A stretch of 64,000 nucleotides of DNA from Borborobacter arsenicus (GTDB lineage Bacteria; Pseudomonadota; Alphaproteobacteria; Rhizobiales; Rhizobiaceae): the NCBI RefSeq assembly GCF_003934165.1, contig NZ_ML133508.1, positions 365,881 through 429,880 of the forward strand, in the 5' to 3' direction. Below are positions 17,315 to 23,564 of the stretch, piece after piece. The notes below the pieces were generated by a model. It did not search any database. It saw only the letters and a list, made by a program, of their open reading frames with translations, and was not told where the DNA came from. Each line of letters opens with the position of its first letter. The stretch's first letter is position 1. Made by a program: the position numbers and the translations under genes.

Positions 17315-18285
17315 GCGGCTTCTCCCACAGTGTACTGTTCCTCGCCGACCACGAACCCACCACTCGCGTACGAACGCAGGTCCACAACATTGACGTTCGG
17401 CAGGCCATCGCCAGCCAGGATGTCGCGCAGCGCTGACTGGAAGCGTTCGTGGTGAAACTCGACAAGCGGCTTGCCTTTGACCATAACGTCAGCGCGCCAA
17501 CCCGCCGTAGCTTTCTTCATGGCAAGCGGTCGGTCGATGACGATGTAGGAGATGCGAGCGCCTATCTGTGCCAACGCCACGCACGCCAGTCTATCGCGAC
17601 GGCGCAAGTTCGTGGCATCAACGCAAACCGGCAGACCGCTATCGAGCCTCGCCTTGGCTATGCGGTGCAGCGCAGTGAACACGTCATCGTTGCGCGACTG
17701 GTCTTGCTGCGAGCCGGTGTATTCGGCGCGGAGTTCGTCGCTTGAGATGTATCCAGGCAGGCCCTTTGCATAATTCGTCTTACCGGCACCGCTTGGCCCC
17801 ACCATAAGGGTCAGAAGTGCAGCGCCAAGGTCAACGGGCGGGATGACGCGCCCGCCGTCTTCCCAATTTGCGGTAACCTGAAAGCACGGTATGCCTTCTG
17901 CGCGCCACATATCTACGACGCGCTGCCGGTCGTCATAAACAAGGTCGGGCCGCTCATATTCCTGATTGAGCCAATGGCGCTTAAGTTCCACGTCCGGGGT
18001 GCTGTCGCCGTTGGCGCGCATGTGCTGCAGGAAACACGGATCTATGCCGTTCTCGGCAAGCCACTGTTCCGTCTTGGCGCGGACAACGTCGCTGCGCGCC
18101 GACCAGATGCGAACCTTATGGCCTGCCGACAGATGCGCGTGAAGCGTCTCTATGACGTGCGGCACAGGCAGGTCGTTGACGCATTCACGAAAGAACGAAT
18201 CCCAACCCCGCTCGCCGCCACGGACGAAGTGCGTGCGGTGATTGATATTGGCTATCGTGCCGTCCAGATCAAAGATAACGAACAT
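17311..18285 (-). CDS. Polynucleotide phosphatase-kinase (RNA/DNA end healing)
   Basis: A 324-residue two-domain protein. Residues 1-150 are a HAD-type phosphatase (VIFDLDGTIANINHRTH with Asp6/Asp8; KVRIWSARSD; DLVYDDRQRVVDMW). Residues 155-324 are a P-loop kinase (LMVGPSGAGKTNYAKG at about 161-176; VDATNLRRRDR lid region). The order, phosphatase then kinase, is the reverse of T4 Pnkp. Together these convert 2',3'-cyclic phosphate/3'-phosphate and 5'-hydroxyl ends into ligatable ends for the RNA ligase that follows. The ATG at 18285 shares a base with the previous TGA and has AGGTAAGG before it. It belongs to the repressor-controlled leftward operon. Confidence 0.88.
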   Translation of the reverse strand: MFVIFDLDGTIANINHRTHFVRGGERGWDSFFRECVNDLPVPHVIETLHAHLSAGHKVRIWSARSDVVRAKTEQWLAENGIDPCFLQHMRANGDSTPDVELKRHWLNQEYERPDLVYDDRQRVVDMWRAEGIPCFQVTANWEDGGRVIPPVDLGAALLTLMVGPSGAGKTNYAKGLPGYISSDELRAEYTGSQQDQSRNDDVFTALHRIAKARLDSGLPVCVDATNLRRRDRLACVALAQIGARISYIVIDRPLAMKKATAGWRADVMVKGKPLVEFHHERFQSALRDILAGDGLPNVNVVDLRSYASGGFVVGEEQYTVGEAA

Positions 18286-18578
18286 CACCTTACCTCCGCC
18301 ACAACCGACCCGCACAGCCACTCCGACGTGCTGGTCTCAACAATCTGCCAAGCCAAGTCCGCGATAATCTCGACGGCTATGTCTTCCGGCATGCCTTCCT
18401 TTACGGCCAAGGCCAGCAAAGCCTCGCTGCGGTCGTAATCGGGCCACTCGCAAGCGTATTCTTGCGCGGCGTAGAGCGCGGCGGTTTCTATGGTGTCGGC
18501 CTTGGCCAGCATGGCACCGCCTAGCAGGATACTGCCAGTGTAGACGGCGAGGGCGGTGTAGAAGCGGGCGTTACGCAT
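18285..18578 (-). CDS. Hypothetical membrane-anchored or secreted phage protein
   Basis: A 97-residue protein with an N-terminal hydrophobic segment (FYTALAVYTGSILLGGAMLA) that could be a signal anchor or a cleaved signal ending in AKA. The rest is acidic and helical with two cysteines (EYACEWPDY and SEWLCGSVV), which would suit the periplasm. Start at 18578 overlaps the previous stop by eight bases. No family recognised. Confidence 0.6.
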   Translation of the reverse strand: MRNARFYTALAVYTGSILLGGAMLAKADTIETAALYAAQEYACEWPDYDRSEALLALAVKEGMPEDIAVEIIADLAWQIVETSTSEWLCGSVVAEVR

Positions 18579-18963
18579 TGGTGCGGCCCTCCGCCTTGGC
18601 GATGGCGGCGCGGATTTCTGTAAGCGACCAGCCCGGCCATTCCGCGTAACCAGCACGAGAAAGGATGCCCTCCGCGCTTTTCAGCGCCGCCAGCAACTCC
18701 TCATGGCAATTTGCCGCACGCAGCATGAATGCCGCATTGGCTGCCGCATCGGTGAACCACACAGGCTTGCTATCGCCGCCATTACGCACCGACGGCGACG
18801 ACGGGTTGCTCATGGCGTAGAAGTCGCAAACGTCCGCCCCATAATTATTGACAATGTAGGGGCCGTGGTGTTCGTCGCCTTCGATCAGTTCGAACGGCAG
18901 CGACAGTTCATGCGCCACATTGCGCCCCGCGCAAGCAGGTGCGCCCTTCACGGCCCCACTCAC
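18571..18963 (-). CDS. Hypothetical early phage protein
   Basis: A 130-residue protein. I chose the GTG at 18963 because it overlaps the preceding TGA (GTGA). The sequence includes FELIEGDEHHGPYIVNNYGA, a possible beta-rich module, and a C-terminal helix ELLAALKSAEGIL then IRAAIAKAEGR, a tail form frequent in small phage early proteins. No assigned function. Confidence 0.6.
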   Translation of the reverse strand: MSGAVKGAPACAGRNVAHELSLPFELIEGDEHHGPYIVNNYGADVCDFYAMSNPSSPSVRNGGDSKPVWFTDAAANAAFMLRAANCHEELLAALKSAEGILSRAGYAEWPGWSLTEIRAAIAKAEGRTNA

Positions 18964-19187
18964 AGCCCGCACTCCTCTTCATACGCGCCGTCTTCATACG
19001 CGCGGCCTTCATGCGCACGCACCGGCTTTTCGCGGTGGCGCAGCTCCGCATTCACGCGGCGAAGCTCTGCAAGCAGCGCGCGGCGGCGCTGCTCCAGATA
19101 GCGCGTCTGCGCCTTGTCATGCTGGCTGCGGTGACGTGGCTCGTGGTGGCGGGTGGCGGGTAGTGCGGGCTGCTGAAACGTCGACAT
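18960..19187 (-). CDS. First gene of the leftward early operon; basic helical protein
   Basis: A 75-residue, Arg/His/Gln-rich protein (STFQQPALPATRHHEPRH start; RRRALLAELRRVNAELRHRE coiled-coil-like helix). It is the first gene after the leftward promoter and has a strong GAGGAGAG ribosome-binding site before ATG at 19187. Its position is that of regulators or antiterminators in other phages, but no such similarity is visible. Confidence 0.6.
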   Translation of the reverse strand: MSTFQQPALPATRHHEPRHRSQHDKAQTRYLEQRRRALLAELRRVNAELRHREKPVRAHEGRAYEDGAYEEECGL

Positions 19188-19220
19188 GGCGACTCTCCTC
19201 ATGTGGTGGATGTCGCAATC

Positions 19221-19269
19221 ATTATGCGAGTCACACAATCAAGTCAACAAGTTTATGCAAATCGCACAA
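19221..19269 (-). promoter_or_regulatory. Leftward early promoter (PL-like) with repressor operators
   Basis: On the minus strand, -35 TTGACT (19242-19247) is followed by a -10 region ATAATG/CATAAT near 19221-19227. An operator-like TTGTGTGACTCGCATA (19223-19238, minus strand) fills the spacer, and a second copy TTGTGCGATTTGCATA lies upstream at 19254-19269. Both match the sites near 20314 and 20338 on the other side of the repressor gene. Repressor binding would block transcription of the integrase/RNA-repair operon. Confidence 0.6.
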
Positions 19270-19287
19270 AATGAGTGTGCGATATAT

Positions 19288-19656
19288 CAATTTGTAGCGC
19301 GCCGATACAAAGCGTTATTGACTAAAACATGACGCCATATAGGCTTTGATTCGGGCGTGAGAACCCGGACTCGGAATAGGTGCGGCGCGTATCACCGCAA
19401 GCCGAACGGATGCGGTAGCTTGGCGGCTTCGCATCAAACCTGGCCATACGGCCGGGGGCGATGTGTGCTGTCCAGGCGTAAGCTAAAAACCATCGGCGTC
19501 TCTTCCGGGGACGTTCTCAACCCCCGGCTCGACACCAGCGTAGTCGTCGAGTGCTAATGCTAATCTCGGCAAAGACCGAGGCATAAAGGAAACCCATTTG
19601 CGCAAGCTTTTAGCGCACAACCCAGTGGAGCAAAAACGTGGCCGCACTCGCGCCGC
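19288..19656. other. Non-coding immunity-region segment with serial hairpins
   Basis: No convincing gene. Three consecutive inverted repeats occur: CCGGGG/CCCCGG (19505-19510 with 19522-19527), CTCGAC/GTCGAG (19528-19533 with 19546-19551) and CTCGG/CCGAG (19565-19569 with 19576-19580). They could belong to an RNA read rightward from a TTGACT near 19318, but no clear -10 is seen. A small regulatory RNA is possible; unproven. Confidence 0.35.
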
Positions 19657-19687
19657 TTGACTCAATGCAGGAAAATGTTCCTATATT
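19657..19687 (+). promoter_or_regulatory. Possible promoter for the small Tat-signal ORF
   Basis: TTGACT (19657-19662) and CTATAT (19681-19686) are 18 bases apart, about 35 bases before the GGAGGTAAGA ribosome-binding site of the ORF starting at 19721. No repressor operator overlaps it, so it could be active in the lysogen. Confidence 0.45.
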
Positions 19688-19720
19688 GTTCCGGTATGGC
19701 GATACGGCTTGGAGGTAAGA

Positions 19721-19972
19721 TTGAAAAGGCAACAGATTACCCGTCGTGGGGTTTTGACGGGCACAGCATTGGCTGCGTTGGGCGTGGGGGCGCCTGTTGC
19801 TATAAGAAAAACCAGCCCTGAAGACGAGGTGGAGGCCGCCCTTGCGGCGCTCGTCGATGCGCTAAAAAGATTGCAAGGCAGTGAGTGGCTAAGCGCAATT
19901 AATTACGAGGTAGGCACAGTTACCGTTTTGCGCCGAGCTTTCTCAACCACAAGCAATAAATCAATCGCCTGA
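19721..19972 (+). CDS. Small protein with twin-arginine-like signal, convergent to the repressor
   Basis: An 83-residue frame starting at TTG after a strong GGAGGTAAGA site. The N-terminus ITRRGVLTGTALAALGVGAP has an RR followed by a hydrophobic stretch, like a Tat signal, although the consensus is incomplete. The rest is acidic and helical (EDEVEAALAALVDALKRLQ). Its last 70 bases overlap the 3' end of the repressor gene on the opposite strand. With its own promoter it could be expressed in the lysogen as a conversion gene. The Tat reading is tentative. Confidence 0.45.
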   Translation: MKRQQITRRGVLTGTALAALGVGAPVAIRKTSPEDEVEAALAALVDALKRLQGSEWLSAINYEVGTVTVLRRAFSTTSNKSIA

Positions 19973-20289
19973 CGCTGGTGGTCCTCGGACCACTGGTCAA
20001 AATCCTCAAGGATCTCGAAAATCTGTGCAACGCGGTCCTGCCCGTTGTTGGCTGGGCCGCGTCCCTTTCCGGTAAGAAGCCAATCCAGCGTCACGCCAAA
20101 CTTAAACGCATAATATGCGAGCCGGCTCGGGGATGCGGGTCGCTTGGCCGTTTCCGCATTCGTGTACGTGCTCTCGCCAACGCCGAGAGCCCTGGCGGCG
20201 TGTGACGGCCTTTCAAAGCCGGCAGATACCCGCGCCTTTTCTAAGCGCTTCCCAACTTCGAATTTGTCGATTTTAAAATTCTTTCTCAT
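19903..20289 (-). CDS. XRE-family phage repressor (CI-like)
   Basis: A 128-residue protein with an N-terminal HTH_XRE domain: EVGKRLEKARVSAGF, RPSHAARALGVGESTYTNAE (recognition helix region) and GVTLDWLLTGKG. It has no LexA-type peptidase domain, so induction by RecA-stimulated self-cleavage is not expected. I chose the ATG at 20289; the frame extends 21 codons upstream into operator DNA. It sits between two sets of matching operators and is transcribed leftward, the position of a lysogeny repressor. Confidence 0.8.
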   Translation of the reverse strand: MRKNFKIDKFEVGKRLEKARVSAGFERPSHAARALGVGESTYTNAETAKRPASPSRLAYYAFKFGVTLDWLLTGKGRGPANNGQDRVAQIFEILEDFDQWSEDHQRQAIDLLLVVEKARRKTVTVPTS

Positions 20290-20292
20290 GCT

Positions 20293-20356
20293 TGCGCATA
20301 TAGCACATAAAATTTGTGCGATGTGCATTGACTTTTGTTGTGCGACTCGCATACAT
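20293..20356 (+). promoter_or_regulatory. Rightward early promoter (PR-like) with repressor operators
   Basis: TTGACT (20328-20333), 17 bases, then ATACAT (20351-20356) form a rightward promoter. The operator TTGTGCGACTCGCATA (20338-20353) occupies the spacer; a second, TTGTGCGATGTGCATT (20314-20329), abuts the -35; a weaker dyad TGCGCATATAGCACA (20293-20307) overlaps the region just upstream of the repressor start. The core is the dyad TGCGA-N-TCGCA. The spacer sequence is nearly identical to that of the leftward promoter. Confidence 0.65.
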
Positions 20357-20495
20357 ACGGTTAACCTTTCGAATTAAGCCTACCGAGTCGTTACTCCAAA
20401 AGGTTGATTTCGAGGGGCCGCGAGCCGGCGCTTTCGGTGGCAAGAGGAGATGCCACCCAAATAGCCCTTGCAATCAAACTTGACGCTAAACAGAG

Positions 20496-20547
20496 TACAA
20501 AAAACAAACGGGGCCATTGTGCCAGCACCACCTGAACACGGCCCCGT
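20496..20547 (-). terminator. Possible intrinsic terminator on the minus strand
   Basis: Perfect 8-bp arms ACGGGGCC (20508-20515) and GGCCCCGT (20540-20547) enclose 24 bases. Read on the minus strand the stem is followed by TTTGTTTTTTG, a terminator-like T tract. It would stop leftward transcription before the repressor. On the plus strand it lies in the roughly 315-base leader of the rightward operon. Confidence 0.5.
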
Positions 20548-20670
20548 CTTGCGTAATTGTCTGTAGAGGAGACCCCGCAGACTTTCCGACTACCCGCCAC
20601 CACAGCAGGCTAACGCTCCTATACCGCGTTTGGCCCGCACAAGTCAATGCCACGTATGAGGAGCTAAACA

Positions 20671-21015
20671 ATGACGTCATCCGTTGCCCGACTGCATGTC
20701 GCGGTCAACAACAACCAGCCGCGCCGTAAGCGCTGGCAGAAAGTCGACCTCACCGAAGAAGACAAGCGCAGGATCCGCGTTCGGCGCGGCTATGGCGCAC
20801 GCATCGTAGACCTGGCGCGGCAGTTCGGCGTCAACGTCTCAGCCATACGGCGCGTCTGCGACACCGCGTTCGGCGTCAACGATACGGAGCGCAGCGTTGT
20901 GCACATGCAGCCTGTTATCGGTGCTGCGGGCAGCGCGACTTGTTACCACCAGCCCGTAAGCTTGCCGCGCATTGCGCTAATCGACGGGCCTTATCACGAA
21001 GGAGCGGCGGCATGA
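20671..21015 (+). CDS. Helix-turn-helix protein, first gene of the rightward operon
   Basis: A 114-residue protein with a central HTH: LTEEDKRRIRVRRGYGARI, DLARQFGVNVSAIRRVCD. The form resembles small phage regulators or transposase-like HTH units that bind DNA through a single tri-helical domain. GAGGAGC precedes the ATG. As the first rightward gene it takes the position of Cro, but it is not an XRE-type protein, so the role is inference. Confidence 0.6.
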   Translation: MTSSVARLHVAVNNNQPRRKRWQKVDLTEEDKRRIRVRRGYGARIVDLARQFGVNVSAIRRVCDTAFGVNDTERSVVHMQPVIGAAGSATCYHQPVSLPRIALIDGPYHEGAAA

Positions 21016-21299
21016 GCGACACGGACTACGCATTCGCCAAGGGCGACGTCGTGCGCCTGCGCGCAACACCGGAAATCGCCGGACAAGTCGTAAGCGAAGA
21101 AGACTGGGGCGGACGCTACGCAGTTCGCCTGCAGGGCTCCATCGACGTTGAATGGTTCGAGGTTGAGGAGCTTGAGTTCGTGCCATTGCCTCCCGCAGTA
21201 GCGGCGGCAATGCGTGCCGCGGACAGCAACGTCGTGCAGGTGGATTTCACTAAGCGCACGAAACTGACGAAAACCAGCAAGACAGGAGGAGCAGCGTGA
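21012..21299 (+). CDS. Small beta-barrel (KOW/SH3-like) hypothetical protein
   Basis: A 95-residue protein. FAKGDVVRLRATPEIAGQVV and GGRYAVRLQGSIDVEWFEVE look like a single SH3/KOW-like barrel, the same type as the repeats in the next gene. It ends in a basic TKRTKLTKTSKT tail. ATG overlaps the previous stop (ATGA); its TGA overlaps the next start. Confidence 0.6.
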   Translation: MSDTDYAFAKGDVVRLRATPEIAGQVVSEEDWGGRYAVRLQGSIDVEWFEVEELEFVPLPPAVAAAMRAADSNVVQVDFTKRTKLTKTSKTGGAA

Positions 21300-22426
21300 T
21301 GGCATTGAAGGTTGGAGATAGGGCTAGACGTGTATGCGGCCACAACGAGGGCAGCCCAATCGGACATGAGGCTGTGGTTGCATCATTTGAGGATGGCGGC
21401 AGTTGGGCCGTTTTTGAAGATGGGACAAGAGGCTTTACAAATAGTTTCGTGCCCGTTGCGGAAGCAGCCGGCACGTTCAAGGTGGGCGATAGGGTGCGGC
21501 TCACAAAATACAATTCTGGATTCGGTAGCAAGGGCGACGTTGGCGCGATCGACACTATCGACGCGGCGGGCAACGCTTATGTCAAATTTGAGACGGGTTC
21601 ATGGGCGGGCGAATTGTGGTGGGTGCCTACTGGTGGCTTCCAGCCCGTTGCGGTTGCCGCGCAGCAACTCACCATCCGCGCAGGCGCCTTCTACAAGACG
21701 CGCGACGGGCGCAAGGTGGGGCCGGTGGAGGAAAGTGGGACGGCATACGACACTGGCGAGCCCGTATTTGGGGCGGAGGTGGATGGGACCAGTCGTTTGT
21801 GGCGAGCGTGTGGCGGCAAGCATCTCCTTAATTGGGATTACCTCGACCTCATCGCCGAATGGCCCACTGACACCGCAGACACCACGGCCAGCAACGACAA
21901 CGAGCCGCCGGTTGCGGAGCCGCGGTTCAAGGTGGGTGACCCGATCCGAGTCATTGACCCATCGGGCTTTCGGTTCGGGACAAAGGCCGGTGACCGTGGA
22001 GTGGTCACCAAGGATTATGACGGCGGTGCATCCTTCGTCGACATTAACCTGAACCACGAGACTGACGGGACTATCGGTCAGATTGCGCGGCCGAGCCAAA
22101 TCGAACTAGCCACCACCATCCCCGCCATCGTCTGCCTCCTCGAAGACGGCCAGCCGCTTCCGGCCACACGCCCGTTCGTTCACGCCAACGCTGACGCGGC
22201 CAGCGGCGAAGCAGCCCGCCTCGCCAAGAAGCATCCCGGCAAAGCTTTTGCGGTTTACGAGTACAAGCGCACCGCCAAGGTCGAGCCGGTCTACGAGCAT
22301 GAATGGCAGCGGCTGGCTGTAAGCGGCCAGAAGATTGCCGCCATTAAAGAGTTGCGCGGGCTAGCTGGTATCGACCTCGCTGCGGCTAAGGCCGGGGTCG
22401 ATCAGTTCCTTATGCGCGCCGCCTAA
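21299..22426 (+). CDS. Multi-domain KOW/SH3-like protein with an L7/L12-like C-terminus
   Basis: A 375-residue protein built of repeated small barrels: ALKVGDRARRVCGH, FKVGDRVRLTKYNSGF and FKVGDPIRVIDPSGFRFGT each begin with the same hydrophobic-VGD turn. Residues about 345-372 (GQKIAAIKELRGLAGIDLAA then KAGVDQF) resemble the C-terminal domain of ribosomal protein L7/L12. An SNDNEPP linker separates the halves. L7/L12-like domains recruit translation factors; whether that applies is unknown. Start is the ATG of a TGATG junction. Confidence 0.55.
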   Translation: MALKVGDRARRVCGHNEGSPIGHEAVVASFEDGGSWAVFEDGTRGFTNSFVPVAEAAGTFKVGDRVRLTKYNSGFGSKGDVGAIDTIDAAGNAYVKFETGSWAGELWWVPTGGFQPVAVAAQQLTIRAGAFYKTRDGRKVGPVEESGTAYDTGEPVFGAEVDGTSRLWRACGGKHLLNWDYLDLIAEWPTDTADTTASNDNEPPVAEPRFKVGDPIRVIDPSGFRFGTKAGDRGVVTKDYDGGASFVDINLNHETDGTIGQIARPSQIELATTIPAIVCLLEDGQPLPATRPFVHANADAASGEAARLAKKHPGKAFAVYEYKRTAKVEPVYEHEWQRLAVSGQKIAAIKELRGLAGIDLAAAKAGVDQFLMRAA

Positions 22427-22427
22427 C

Positions 22428-22508
22428 CTTGCTGCGGTAGCAGCAAGCCACACCACCACAAACCACAACCAGGCTGTTGCGCATGGCGCAACAGCAATGG
22501 AGGGCTTT
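22428..22508 (+). promoter_or_regulatory. Two perfect intercistronic hairpins with CACCAC-type spacer
   Basis: Hairpin one: CTTGCTGC (22428-22435), loop GGTA, GCAGCAAG (22440-22447). Then a G-poor CCACACCACCACAAACCAC stretch, then hairpin two: GCTGTTGCGC (22473-22482), loop ATG, GCGCAACAGC (22486-22495). No T tract follows either, so they are not ordinary terminators. AGGGC precedes the next ATG. Member of the dispersed hairpin-leader family. Confidence 0.6.
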
Positions 22509-22655
22509 ATGCAAACATTCAACAGGATAATGGCGATCGTATGCCTTGTCACGGCGGCGGTAGTTGGCCCGATTATGGACGACTATACCGAGGGTACATT
22601 CCTCGTAACGCTCGCGATTTTCAACCAGGTTTTAGCGCTTGGGGAAACGGCATGA
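22509..22655 (+). CDS. Tiny membrane protein 1
   Basis: A 48-residue frame with two hydrophobic segments (IMAIVCLVTAAVVGPI and FLVTLAIFNQVLAL). Preceded by GGAGGG. Its TGA overlaps the next ATG (ATGA). First of five consecutive overlapping membrane micro-protein genes; no family recognised. Confidence 0.55.
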   Translation: MQTFNRIMAIVCLVTAAVVGPIMDDYTEGTFLVTLAIFNQVLALGETA

Positions 22656-22786
22656 GCAACTGGCCGCAGTTCTGGACTGACTTCTTTGCGGGCTGGACCG
22701 TAGCGCTGATCCTCGCGTCGGCGCTGGCCTGGTTCGTCATCCTGCCGACCGTAGGGCTGCTCTATAGCTTTGGGGTGCTGCCGTGA
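22652..22786 (+). CDS. Tiny membrane protein 2
   Basis: A 44-residue frame, mostly one long hydrophobic stretch (VALILASALAWFVILPTVGL) after an amphipathic aromatic start SNWPQFWTDFFAGW. Four-base overlaps with both neighbours (ATGA and GTGA) support translation. Unknown function. Confidence 0.55.
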   Translation: MSNWPQFWTDFFAGWTVALILASALAWFVILPTVGLLYSFGVLP

Positions 22787-23034
22787 GCGACAAACCCAAA
22801 ACCGAAATCATCATCGTGCATGAAACCGTGCTGCAGTCGTACCTTGTCGATACCAGCACATTCATTCTGTTCCTCGCGCTTATTGGGATAGGCGTCTACC
22901 TCGATAGCACCGCAATGCAGTGGATCGGGGCCTTCGTCGGTTTCTTCACCATTGCGGGCCGCGCTAACCGCAAGCGCCGCATGTCGATCGACGAAGCCCA
23001 CAAGCGCCTTGACGAACTGGAGGCATCGCTATGA
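22783..23034 (+). CDS. Small membrane protein 3
   Basis: An 83-residue protein starting at GTG. Residues about 24-55 are hydrophobic (TFILFLALIGIGVYL then WIGAFVGFFTIAG), giving two membrane helices, followed by a basic, charged tail NRKRRMSIDEAHKRLDELE. Overlaps both neighbours by four bases. Unknown function. Confidence 0.6.
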   Translation: MSDKPKTEIIIVHETVLQSYLVDTSTFILFLALIGIGVYLDSTAMQWIGAFVGFFTIAGRANRKRRMSIDEAHKRLDELEASL

Positions 23035-23246
23035 AGCCCGTTGTCGACGGCCTAACCGACGTGCTTGCCGGCGCACCGCTGGACTATGCGCCGGATGATA
23101 ACCTGCGGCATGGCGATCTGCAGGCGCCACCCGCGCAGCGCGGCTTGCTGTTGGCGTACACGTTGCTGCTAGTCGCGGCAGCACTAGCGGCAGCCTACGG
23201 CGCCTGGTTCGCGGCGGGCGTATTGGCGGCAACGGTGACGCCATGA
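23031..23246 (+). CDS. Small membrane protein 4
   Basis: A 71-residue protein with a soluble, acidic first half and one C-terminal transmembrane helix (LLLAYTLLLVAAALAAAYGA). ATG overlaps the previous stop (ATGA), and its own stop overlaps the next start. Unknown function. Confidence 0.6.
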   Translation: MKPVVDGLTDVLAGAPLDYAPDDNLRHGDLQAPPAQRGLLLAYTLLLVAAALAAAYGAWFAAGVLAATVTP

Positions 23247-23341
23247 CCTGCCCCGAAGACCCCTGGTGGTTCTGCTGGCTTGCGCTGGCCGTACTCACCG
23301 CAGCCTACGGGCTGCACATGCTGGCGACGACGCCGGTTTAA
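23243..23341 (+). CDS. Tiny membrane protein 5
   Basis: A 32-residue frame with one hydrophobic helix (WWFCWLALAVLTAAYGLHML). ATG overlaps the previous stop (ATGA). It closes the five-gene micro-protein cassette. Short enough that translation is inferred only from the overlap and composition. Confidence 0.45.
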   Translation: MTCPEDPWWFCWLALAVLTAAYGLHMLATTPV

Positions 23342-23357
23342 CAGAAGGAGAGATAAC

Positions 23358-23564
23358 ATGCGACTTAAGATGCGACTGGTTGGTGACAAGGTGGCGGAAC
23401 TCCACGACGAGTTCGGCTCGCGCGTTATGCAGGTCATTACACGCGAGGACGGCGGTGGCGAAACTAAGCTGACCGCAGTTATTAACGATGCGTTGGCGCG
23501 CGACATTATCGCGGGGCTCAAACTGCTTGATGCCGTGCGCGACGCAACTGGAGCGCGCAGCTAA
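23358..23564 (+). CDS. Hypothetical early phage protein
   Basis: A 68-residue soluble protein (RLKMRLVGDKVAELHDEFGS start; VINDALARDIIAGLKLLDAV end) after a strong AAGGAGAG site. Its TAA overlaps the ATG of the recombinase gene (TAATG), suggesting coupled translation. No family recognised. Confidence 0.6.
   Translation: MRLKMRLVGDKVAELHDEFGSRVMQVITREDGGGETKLTAVINDALARDIIAGLKLLDAVRDATGARS

Noticed and set aside
20671-21015. Calling the first rightward gene Cro
   Set aside because: Its HTH is not of the XRE/Cro type and length and tail do not fit; only the position is Cro-like.
22428-22447. Hairpin after 22426 as an intrinsic terminator
   Set aside because: No T tract follows, and genes continue in the same direction with a similar second hairpin; better explained as an RNA element of the repeated leader family.
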